The notes under the pieces were generated by a model, which made no database searches, had not been told where the DNA came from, and saw nothing but the letters and a program-made list of their open reading frames with translations. Of a stretch of DNA of 64,000 bases, positions 38,032 to 45,384 are shown one piece after another. Both the position numbers and the translations under genes were made by a program. Origin of the DNA: Pseudomonas sp. 31-12 (lineage in GTDB: Bacteria; Pseudomonadota; Gammaproteobacteria; Pseudomonadales; Pseudomonadaceae); NCBI RefSeq assembly GCF_003151075.1, contig NZ_CP029482.1, positions 2,232,001-2,296,000 on the forward strand. Reading direction: 5' to 3'. Positions within the stretch are counted from its first letter, which is position 1; each line of letters starts with the position of its first letter.

Positions 38032-38370
38032 GTGGCAAAAGTCGATTTGACATCAAAGATTGAGCGGGTTGAGGCTTTTGAAGAGCGAGTTGGAGTGAGA
38101 TTCCAGGGGATGTCCGCCTTCTTGGATGCTGATGATGATGACTATATTTCACTACAGGTTCACGGAGAGATACATGCTTCTAGTGGTGCAGAGCTGACGG
38201 ATGACGTAAACGTAGTTATCGCGGTTTACGATCAGTCGGATAGGGTGATTGGTACGGATACTAGTTATTATGATAGTGAATCATTTTTTGGATTTGAGGC
38301 TTTTAGTGAGTCACTGAATATTTCTGTTAAAAATATTTCCAAAATCAGAATTTATCCGAAGAAAGGGTGA
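38032..38370 (+). CDS. Small protein of unknown function, partner of the downstream ATPase-nuclease
   Basis: 112 aa, acidic, no signal peptide or membrane segment. Alternating hydrophobic residues (ISLQVHGEIHA, VNVVIAVYDQSDRVIGTDT, ISKIRIYP) predict a compact beta-sandwich, similar in style to FxLYD-type domains, but I do not recognise the family. GTG start at 38032 with AGGAG about 10 bases upstream. Its stop is five bases before the ATG of the next gene, so the two are almost certainly one operon. Confidence 0.65.
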   Translation: MAKVDLTSKIERVEAFEERVGVRFQGMSAFLDADDDDYISLQVHGEIHASSGAELTDDVNVVIAVYDQSDRVIGTDTSYYDSESFFGFEAFSESLNISVKNISKIRIYPKKG

Positions 38371-38375
38371 TTATA

Positions 38376-40400
38376 ATGTTACAGGAAGTTCGCTTGCCTT
38401 TGCTGGAAGAAGCACAGCGTTCCCCTCATCTGCTTTCTGATTTGGCAGGTCTAGAGAAGTATGTGGCTGAAAGCTATGACTCTCGATCGTTTATAGAGTT
38501 ACTTCAGAATGCTGATGATGCAAAGGCTACGAGCTTTCTTGTAAAGAAGATTTATGGATATTTGATAGTTGCAAATAATGGAAATCCATTCACAGTAAAT
38601 GATTTTGAGTCTATTTGTAGGAGCGCGTCATCTACAAAGTCTCGTGGGAGCAGTATTGGCTATCGAGGAATAGGGTTTAAGTCGGTAGTTGGCTTAGCTG
38701 AGGTGGTTCATATTATTAGCGGTGGGCTGGAGGCTACTTTCTCTAGAGATTTGACAGCTAGGGCGGTTCCTCAAGCTAGTCGAGTTCCGCTTATACGAAT
38801 ACCGCATGAGTTGGATGGTGCAACCCGCCAGGCAATTATGCCTGAAGTTGAGATGCTTCGAAAACAAGGCTATGTGACTTTTTTTGTGTTTGGTGACTTT
38901 ACTGCAAGTGCGATAGATAATGAATTTTTGAATTTTGATGCTACGTCTCTGTTGTTTCTAAGGAATATTCAGAAGTTAAGTCTTGTTGCAGGGGCTGTGG
39001 AATCCTACGTGGTCGGTAGGGAGGAATGGGACGGAGCGGTGCGACTGGTGCAGATCAGTTCAGAGCGTGCGGTATCTAATTGGATTGTTGTTGGTAGTCA
39101 AGGAGGGGCGGTTGCCTTTTATCAAGACTCCGTTAGCGAGGTGATTGAGAGGCTTCCTGAAAATGACGCGGTAGTTCATGCCTTTCTGCCGACTAATGAG
39201 TCTACTGGTCTTGGCGTTAAGCTCAATAGTGATATTAGTACAGACCCTTCAAGGACTAGGATTGTTTTTGATGATAGGACAGATCAAGGAATTTCGGATT
39301 TAGCTGCGATATTAGCTGGTTTGGTGAATGATATTATTTTAGATAAGCCAATGCCTGACTCAATCGGAATGCTAAAGGCACTTCTTCCTCTTGATGACCC
39401 TAGAATGCATAAATACCAGAAAAGGTCATTTAAGTCAGAGCTATTTAGGAAACTCCAAGAAGTATGTAGGTTGGATATGTTTGTGCTGCGTCCGTCGTGG
39501 CTTAACTCCATAGACTTCGAGTTATTGACTAAGTTGAGCGGGCTTGAACCTATGCCTCGATCTATCGAAGGTGTTGAGGGTGCGTCTGCTTTAATGCGAT
39601 ATCTTGGCGCCAAGGACGTCGGCGTTAATGACATATCTAGGTCATTCGTAAGTCAAGATATTTCGCAGAGCGGGTGTTCTGAGATTGTGTCTGAGTTAGT
39701 TAGGTTGGCTGATACCAAGCAAATAAGTATTAGTGATATAGATGTGTCTTGGCCCGTTTGGGTGTCTGGAAATAAGAAGCTTTCCATAGCTCAGATTGAT
39801 GAATGTGAGTCAGTCTTGGATGAGGCTTTCATTGATATGGTAGTTGAAAAAACCGCTGGAGCTGGAGGGATTTTACGTCTGGTGAGTGCCCTTACAAATC
39901 AGGGTGTTGCTTCAAGAGTCATTCCTTCTGTTGGTAAGAAAACTGACTCTTTAGATACTGTGCTTCAAAAGAGCTCAGATTGGTCGGTTGATTCTGTTTT
40001 AAATCAGGTAACTTCCTTGAGCCTGAAGAAGTGGAGAGGGGCGGAAGAGCAAGTTAAGAATATATTCATTGCACAAGGATGGATTGCTAATGATGTAAGT
40101 AGACAGAATCTTGGCTATGATATTGAGTGTGTCGATAAGGAGGGGAGAAAGATTTTTGTTGAGGTCAAGTTGATAGCGTCACCGTCGCAACCATTTACAT
40201 TGACAAGTAATGAAGAGGCGGTTGCTAGGCAAAATGGTGATTCTTATTATTTGGCGATAGTTCAGCAATTGGGCGATTTTTTGGACGTGTGTTTTATACC
40301 TAATCCGGTTGACAAGCTAGAGCTTGTTCGATCTTGTAGGCAGTGGGTGTGGGAGTGTAGTCAATATCCCTTCAATCCTGTTCGATTTGAGCTGTGTTGA
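38376..40400 (+). CDS. Sacsin/NO VEIN-like GHKL ATPase fused to a DUF3883 nuclease-like domain
   Basis: 674 aa. The N-terminus is a GHKL (Hsp90-like) ATPase of the sacsin/Nov type: N-box SFIELLQNADDAKA (38-51), VANNGNPF (65-72) and the glycine lid SSIGYRGIGFKSVVGL (92-107). The middle region (about 230-540) is unassigned. The C-terminus (about 550-660) resembles DUF3883 (NOV_C), a restriction-endonuclease fold, with LGYDIEC...FVEVKL providing the D...ExK active-site pattern. ATG at 38376 follows AAAGGGTGA; a GTG three codons earlier overlaps the previous stop. Likely defence role from context; no named system assigned. Confidence 0.75.
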   Translation: MLQEVRLPLLEEAQRSPHLLSDLAGLEKYVAESYDSRSFIELLQNADDAKATSFLVKKIYGYLIVANNGNPFTVNDFESICRSASSTKSRGSSIGYRGIGFKSVVGLAEVVHIISGGLEATFSRDLTARAVPQASRVPLIRIPHELDGATRQAIMPEVEMLRKQGYVTFFVFGDFTASAIDNEFLNFDATSLLFLRNIQKLSLVAGAVESYVVGREEWDGAVRLVQISSERAVSNWIVVGSQGGAVAFYQDSVSEVIERLPENDAVVHAFLPTNESTGLGVKLNSDISTDPSRTRIVFDDRTDQGISDLAAILAGLVNDIILDKPMPDSIGMLKALLPLDDPRMHKYQKRSFKSELFRKLQEVCRLDMFVLRPSWLNSIDFELLTKLSGLEPMPRSIEGVEGASALMRYLGAKDVGVNDISRSFVSQDISQSGCSEIVSELVRLADTKQISISDIDVSWPVWVSGNKKLSIAQIDECESVLDEAFIDMVVEKTAGAGGILRLVSALTNQGVASRVIPSVGKKTDSLDTVLQKSSDWSVDSVLNQVTSLSLKKWRGAEEQVKNIFIAQGWIANDVSRQNLGYDIECVDKEGRKIFVEVKLIASPSQPFTLTSNEEAVARQNGDSYYLAIVQQLGDFLDVCFIPNPVDKLELVRSCRQWVWECSQYPFNPVRFELC

Positions 40401-40528
40401 TAGTTCCTCGGCGGGTTTAGCTCACTTCTAGGGTGGTATTAGTTTCCACCCCGGGGGTATATCCCCAAAGGGGCGGCAGAACATCATGAAGTTAGTTGTG
40501 CTAAACACAAGTGGGCACTGATCGCGTC

Positions 40529-41098
40529 TCAGGCTTTGTTCCAATGACGTTTGACAGTAGCAATGCCAATACCCAGCTCCACCGCTACCTGAGTCTGAGT
40601 CATGTCCTGTAACTTGAGTCGTTGCACTGATGCTGTGGTGGTAATGGCTTCAGGTCTACCCAGCTTCTTGCCTTCAGCCTTTGCACGGATCAATCCTTGT
40701 TGGGTACGTTCGATCAGCAAGTCACGTTCGAACTCAGCCACAGCCCCGAGCACTTGCATGGTCATCTTGCCTGCTGGGGAGGTAAGGTCTACGCCACCAA
40801 GGGCTAAGCAGTGAACACGGATTCCAGTCGAAGCTAGATGCTCTACAGTCTGGCGCACATCCATTGCGTTACGCCCCAATCGGTCAAGCTTGGTAACGAT
40901 CAGCACGTCACCCGATTCCATACGTTCTAACAGCTTCTGGAAGCCTGCACGTTCCTTTGCAGCAACACTGCCCGACACCGTTTCCTCCACTACACGACTG
41001 GACTGTACATCGAAGCCAGCCGCTTTCACTTCCTGGACTTGGTTTTCAGTGAACTGGTTGGAGGTGCTGACTCGGCAGTATAGGAAAGTGCGTGGCAT
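40529..41098 (-). CDS. Serine recombinase (resolvase/invertase family)
   Basis: 189 aa. N-terminal catalytic domain with the nucleophile serine in YCRVST (Ser11), then [12 protein letters not shown] and [15 protein letters not shown], and a C-terminal helix-turn-helix ([20 protein letters not shown]). Full length for Tn3-type resolvases and DNA invertases. The region in front of it (41112-41212) carries a 14-bp direct repeat that could be its res site. No transposase is present, so it may serve the island itself or be a leftover of a lost transposon. Confidence 0.92.
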   Translation of the reverse strand: MPRTFLYCRVSTSNQFTENQVQEVKAAGFDVQSSRVVEETVSGSVAAKERAGFQKLLERMESGDVLIVTKLDRLGRNAMDVRQTVEHLASTGIRVHCLALGGVDLTSPAGKMTMQVLGAVAEFERDLLIERTQQGLIRAKAEGKKLGRPEAITTTASVQRLKLQDMTQTQVAVELGIGIATVKRHWNKA

Positions 41099-41111
41099 AA
41101 TATTTGCTCCG

Positions 41112-41212
41112 GTATCGTTTAACGTGGTATCAGTGTATCAAGGTATCAACAACCGACAAACCCTATATTTATGATGCCTCATGCCGTCCGTCAGATTGGT
41201 ATCGTTTAACGG
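41112..41212. repeat. Candidate res site: 14-bp direct repeats
   Basis: GGTATCGTTTAACG occurs at 41112-41125 and again at 41199-41212, 87 bases apart, with further GTATCA/GTATC copies between (41126-41149). It lies just upstream of the serine recombinase gene, the usual position of a resolution site. Confidence 0.55.
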
Positions 41213-41274
41213 TCGTTTGGTGATGCGTTGTTATCATTGTGCCAATCACGTATGGAATTGCTGAGGAGTGAGCA

Positions 41275-42240
41275 ATGGGCATTGCATTGGAAGATTTAAG
41301 GCCGACCGGCAAGTGGATGATCATAGATTGCGTGCAAAGCGCGGGTATTGACGTCCGAGCGTGGGGTTTCAGGAAAAAAGATGGCCAGCCAGTCACGCTA
41401 CCTCAATCAAATGGAGGGTACTGTTATGAATGGTCTTTCCGAAGCATCGATGGACGCATATTGCTGTTGTGCGTTTGGTTCGAAGAAATAGACCTGGACA
41501 GCCAAGGACGTGTTTGTTTCGTTGGGAATCTGAGGGCGTATGCAGACACGCTGATCCGACAGCTTGAAAAAGACCCAAAAAACAGAAGCCGAACGATCAA
41601 AGATCCGCGCATCAATCGTGCACAGCATTTCAGCTCGACGGTCCAGCTTGCCCATATGAACTCGACGTCGGTACGGGTGGTAATCGTGTCGGGGCCTGTC
41701 CGAGAACCAGACGATATTGATGCTGACAATGATCGTGCTGTTGGCCGCTATTTGGACGATGAGTCTTGGCGAGTAGAAAGCTTTGACGATGACACCGGTG
41801 CCTTTGTTCTAGTACGTGGGGATAACCGTCGATTGAGTGTAGGGGATGGGACTGACTCTGCCGATATGGTCGACAGTGCAGCCGAAACCGGCGATGTTGA
41901 TGATGGAAAAATTATTGTGGACCAGTTTCATGCGGATATGCGCCCCTTGGCTTACACCTACAAAGGCGAGCAGAAGTATCGTGACCCAAGGGTCCGAGCG
42001 CTCGTACTGGCAAGGTCAAAAGGTCTATGCGAATTGACGTCTGTGCCGGGATTCCAAATGGCGAATGGTGGTGTTTATCTTGAAACCCATCACATCGTTC
42101 CACTTTCTGAAGGTGGTCCAGATACAGTTGAAAACGTCATAGCCTTGTCGGCGGATGCACATCGGAGGGCACACCACGCTGTTGGCCGGGATGAGTTGCG
42201 TCAACAGTGCTTTGATGTCATCGCTTCTCATTATGTATAA
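41275..42240 (+). CDS. HNH endonuclease (McrA-like, probable restriction/defence)
   Basis: 321 aa. The N-terminal 200 residues are unassigned and may hold a DNA-recognition domain (WSFRSIDGRILLLCVWFEE, then an acidic linker). The C-terminal about 85 residues are a clear HNH nuclease: CELTS, LETHHIVPLSEGG, then ENVIALSADAHRRAHH. This combination resembles modification-dependent restriction proteins of the McrA type, so cutting of modified phage DNA is plausible but unproven. Monocistronic with a terminator at 42281. Confidence 0.8.
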   Translation: MGIALEDLRPTGKWMIIDCVQSAGIDVRAWGFRKKDGQPVTLPQSNGGYCYEWSFRSIDGRILLLCVWFEEIDLDSQGRVCFVGNLRAYADTLIRQLEKDPKNRSRTIKDPRINRAQHFSSTVQLAHMNSTSVRVVIVSGPVREPDDIDADNDRAVGRYLDDESWRVESFDDDTGAFVLVRGDNRRLSVGDGTDSADMVDSAAETGDVDDGKIIVDQFHADMRPLAYTYKGEQKYRDPRVRALVLARSKGLCELTSVPGFQMANGGVYLETHHIVPLSEGGPDTVENVIALSADAHRRAHHAVGRDELRQQCFDVIASHYV

Positions 42241-42280
42241 ATTTGGTTCGGTTTAAGGCGGGATAAAAGTTGAGGGTGTA

Positions 42281-42304
42281 AGCCCCGTTTTCTGGGGCTT
42301 TTTT
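42281..42304 (+). terminator. Terminator of the HNH endonuclease gene
   Basis: AGCCCC and GGGGCT pair around a seven-base loop, followed by a run of T. Confidence 0.9.
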
Positions 42305-43093
42305 CATACGCGTTTATTTCTGAAGGTTATTTGATCTGTTGTATTGTGTCCTCTAGGATACCCCTATTTTATTAGGTCATAGGATGGAATGACTCAGCTT
42401 TAAAATATAAAAAGGCACATAAGGCCAGTGCTATGTCGTCTGTTCGTTCTATCATACTATTGTGTAAAGAAATGCCTCTAAATGGCGTATTTTGATGAAT
42501 TGGTACAATGGTTCTGTCACTTGTCCTTAGGTTTTTAGGCTGTTGTCAGCGAAGGTCGTGGCAAAAAAACAACAAAAAATGCTTTTACATTAATATTTTG
42601 TGCTGTTCTATACCGGTTGTGATTTTAGTCAAACTGCATAGCGTTTGATGTAGAACTCCTGGTTAATCCGAGGTAGCGCCGTAGGCAATAGGAACGGATG
42701 TGTTTGTTAAAAGTCTAGGCTTTTAAAACATCATAGATGATCGCTAGGGTTATGGTCTGTTAACTTTGATTGCACGAGCTTGCGAGTGCACCCGGTACGG
42801 GTGATCAAAATCAATAAAAACCGATATTGCCTTTGGTTTTCTAAATGATTTAATTGCTTTTAGGACGGTTGATGGTGGTTTAAAACCGAAGCCGAAGCCG
42901 AAGCCGAAGCCGAAGCCGAAGCCGAAGCCGAAGGCTGAGGGCTGGTTACAGCGGTTTTTAAATCTAGAACTACTATTGTGTTCAAGTCGTTCCAGATACA
43001 CGCTTCGCGTAGAATGCACTTCGTGCCTTCTGGTTTGATCTGTGTTTAAAATAGCTGTTTGGGTTCTAGACCATGCTTGAGAACTTTAAAAGG
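42305..43093. other. Long non-coding stretch with hexanucleotide repeat
   Basis: About 790 bases, AT-rich, with no open frame that has both a start codon and a plausible ribosome binding site on the plus strand. It ends in a terminator that works on the plus strand (43094-43137), so a plus-strand RNA could be made here. It contains eight CCGAAG repeats. One minus-strand frame (42750-43019) crosses the repeat but looks accidental. Confidence 0.5.
42886..42933 (+). repeat. (CCGAAG)8 microsatellite
   Basis: Eight perfect tandem copies of CCGAAG, 48 bases, in otherwise AT-rich sequence. A whole number of codons, so copy changes would not shift a frame if it were translated. All plus-strand frames through it lack a good start codon. 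Confidence 0.97.
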
Positions 43094-43137
43094 CGGCCAT
43101 ATCTCTAAGAAGTATTCTTAGGGTTGCGGCCGTTTTT
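43094..43137. terminator. Terminator between the non-coding stretch and the helicase-like gene
   Basis: The outer stem CGGCC/GGCCG encloses an inner stem CTAAGAA/TTCTTAG, with five T on the plus strand side and CTTTT on the minus strand side. It probably ends the helicase-like transcript on the minus strand, 41 bases after its stop, and any plus-strand transcript from the left. Confidence 0.75.
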
Positions 43138-43178
43138 ATGCAGGCTAGCCGCCCAGCTTTCACCGGGCGGAATCAGTA

Positions 43179-44753
43179 TTATACGAAGAACTGTTCCAGG
43201 CCTTCGACAGGCTTGACTGGTAAGCTTTCGCGTACGCTCTTTGTCCACGTACGGGCAGTTCTCTCGGCTACCTTCCAAAGCTCCATCACAGCTTTATTGA
43301 TGTCGGCCTGTTTAAATCCGTTATTGAACCCATGTTTGATGAAATTAATGGCTTTGGTTTTTTCATCGGGTGGGGTTTTAGACCTGCCGTCTGGTTGCGC
43401 AGAAATGGTCAACGCCAAACGATGATCAATAATCGCGTCCGTCATATACGTTTGCTTGAAGTAGTTCGCGACTTCTGCATCCTGCACGTAGAAATACACC
43501 GGCTTGGTGTTTCCCCAAGTCCGAATTGCGGTGCGGGTGACAGCTTGCAAGCTTGCCTCATGCTTGTTTTTAACGATCCAAGCTTTAATTAGCTCAGTTA
43601 AATTAATGTCGTACCTGTCACCTACAACCTTTAGACAGGTTGTATCGTTTGGGCTTGGTTTTCCGGAAAACAACAGTAAGGCAGCGGTACTGTCCTGATA
43701 GCAGTTCAATCCGCGACAATCCATCGGGACAAATTTAATTTTAGTATTCGCTTTTTGAGCCTGTGGTTGATATTTTTCGCTGAATTTAGACCACGAGTTC
43801 TGAATGACCAAGAAATTTTCATTGGGCGAATGCTGAATTGCTGTTTCAAATACCCGATCAATGATTTGATTATTCTGCCCGTCATGAGTGTATCCCAGGT
43901 TTCCTTCTTCATTTGCTAATACTTTTGATTTCGACCAGCTACCATTTAACATTGGATAAATATATATGGGGCAGTTGTACTTGGATGGTTCGGGGGTCAA
44001 CTTCGAACGTGTGTATTTGTATCCCAGTTTCTTTGCAAAAAGGTCAAACAGTCCTCCATCAATATTTGCAGCCAAGATATGGGTTTCCCTTGCCCGATCA
44101 ATCTGAGCAAACACGGATTTTTCGACAATAGTGTGGAAGTTGATAATTCCGCCTTTTTCCGTTTCAACGAGCACGATATTTCCGGTCAAGATTGTGTCAT
44201 AAATCTTGTGTTCAATGGCCGATAATGTAGACGCGTTATCCTTATTCGACATTGACGATTTGTACGTTTTTACCCGAGCCGTTATTTCGGTAAGCAGACC
44301 ATCCTTGATTCGTAGTTGATTATTAAAAGCTTCGGTGGTTGCAAAGATTGTTTCTGCTTCTTTGGATTTCAAGGTGAAATGATTGATATCCATGAACTCA
44401 GGGATTTCATCGATTATCAGGATGTAACCTTTGAGAAGAATCGGGTCGGTGCGCCTCAAAGCATCGTGTGTGACGATAATCAACGGATGAGCCTTGCTCC
44501 TAAGAACTTGGGCCAAGACCCTTGTTACTGATGTTTTATTGTGTTTGATTTCATCCTGGTCACTGTTAATGATCAGGGGGGTTAGATTTGCTTTTTTCAT
44601 TGTTTTCAAGATGTCGTCGTTTAATTTTAACGTTGGAAGTGCCATGACTACTTTGAATCCATTATTAATATAGTCTGGGATTTTATTGACTACGGCCTGC
44701 GTCTTCCCTGCACCGGGTGCGGCAATGGCAGTGTAAATAATTTTTTTGGTCAT
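43179..44753 (-). CDS. Helicase-like P-loop ATPase of unknown function
   Basis: 524 aa. Walker A is APGAGKTQA (12-20), followed by ALPTLKLNDDI like helicase motif Ia, IIVTHDALRR (about 93-102) and a Walker B of DEAD/H kind, IIDEIPEF (about 113-120). HILAANIDGG may take the place of motif III. The rest is unassigned; the last 60 residues (FKQADINKAVMELWKVAERTARTW) look like a helix-turn-helix. I do not recognise the family. It stands alone in the island, convergent to a non-coding region and with a 630-base gap upstream. AT-rich like the CBASS genes. A replication or defence role is possible. Confidence 0.6.
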   Translation of the reverse strand: MTKKIIYTAIAAPGAGKTQAVVNKIPDYINNGFKVVMALPTLKLNDDILKTMKKANLTPLIINSDQDEIKHNKTSVTRVLAQVLRSKAHPLIIVTHDALRRTDPILLKGYILIIDEIPEFMDINHFTLKSKEAETIFATTEAFNNQLRIKDGLLTEITARVKTYKSSMSNKDNASTLSAIEHKIYDTILTGNIVLVETEKGGIINFHTIVEKSVFAQIDRARETHILAANIDGGLFDLFAKKLGYKYTRSKLTPEPSKYNCPIYIYPMLNGSWSKSKVLANEEGNLGYTHDGQNNQIIDRVFETAIQHSPNENFLVIQNSWSKFSEKYQPQAQKANTKIKFVPMDCRGLNCYQDSTAALLLFSGKPSPNDTTCLKVVGDRYDINLTELIKAWIVKNKHEASLQAVTRTAIRTWGNTKPVYFYVQDAEVANYFKQTYMTDAIIDHRLALTISAQPDGRSKTPPDEKTKAINFIKHGFNNGFKQADINKAVMELWKVAERTARTWTKSVRESLPVKPVEGLEQFFV

Positions 44754-44756
44754 TAG

Positions 44757-44815
44757 GGTATATACCTTTTTTAGGATGAATTATCCCCGGCTGATAGCGA
44801 TGACTGTTCATCGCT
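44757..44815 (-). promoter_or_regulatory. Palindromes in the leader of the helicase-like gene
   Basis: GGTATATACC (44757-44766) lies directly before the start codon, and AGCGATGA-CTGT-TCATCGCT (44796-44815) is a perfect inverted repeat 43 bases upstream. Either may be an operator, possibly for the gene's own C-terminal helix-turn-helix, or a hairpin in the message. Confidence 0.4.
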
Positions 44816-45384
44816 TTTCAACTGGGAAGTGCGTTTGGATTGACGCTAATATACCGCACGGCGAAGCGATTCTAAACAGTTTCGATGGGTATTTTTACGC
44901 TCGGTAAGGATGGGGTAAGGCATGATAACTAACGTGTGGTTGTTCGTGCCAAGTAGTAATTTGATTGAATCGTTATGGTGGTTGTTTTGTTGGTATTGTG
45001 GGGTGGTATTAGTTCTATGTTTTTAATTTGATATAATTGTTTGGGGTGCCTTCGTAGGGTTGTAGAACTTTCGCAGGCACCCCTTTTTTATTTGCTGGGT
45101 ATCAGTCCGGCGGCTTTTGTAATGCTGGAAAGCTTCTGTATTTCCTCTGCCATCCTGGACAAGGGATTCATTCAATAACGGTCACCCTAGTTTGAGTACG
45201 CGTGACCGGTGATCCAATCGCTAACCCCTGTGGCGATTCCAACCTGTCTGGCTGGCTGTCGAGGTTATGTCTGCAACGACAAGCGAACCCTTCTTTTCGA
45301 TCCTCAAAGCAATCTCGTTAACAGTAACGGCTAGGGCCTATTAGTTTTTCAAGCCGGGCGATCATGTCAGCCAGCAAGCGGATG
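44816..45384. other. Non-coding stretch between helicase-like gene and integrase
   Basis: About 570 bases. The left half is AT-rich and contains a TATAAT box (45032-45037) followed at once by a plus-strand terminator hairpin (45043-45089). The right half (45090-45384) has chromosome-like GC and looks like decayed coding sequence: a 24-codon minus-strand frame starting at 45392 (MNDIRLLADMIARLEKLIG) overlaps the integrase stop. Confidence 0.5.
45043..45089 (+). terminator. Plus-strand intrinsic terminator, possibly a very short RNA
   Basis: GGGGTGCCT and AGGCACCCC form the stem, followed by six T; the minus strand has no T run. A TATAAT box ends six bases before the stem, so a transcript from it would be little more than this hairpin. 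Confidence 0.75.

Noticed and set aside
42886..42933. Short tandem repeat considered as a CRISPR array
   Set aside because: The unit is six bases with no spacers, and no cas gene is present.
42750..43019. Minus-strand 89-codon frame with nine Phe-Gly dipeptides
   Set aside because: The FG run is only the translation of the CCGAAG repeat; there is no ribosome binding site, no domain, and the flanking residues look random.
42305..43093. Retron-type non-coding RNA
   Set aside because: No reverse transcriptase gene is in the island; the neighbouring protein is a P-loop ATPase.
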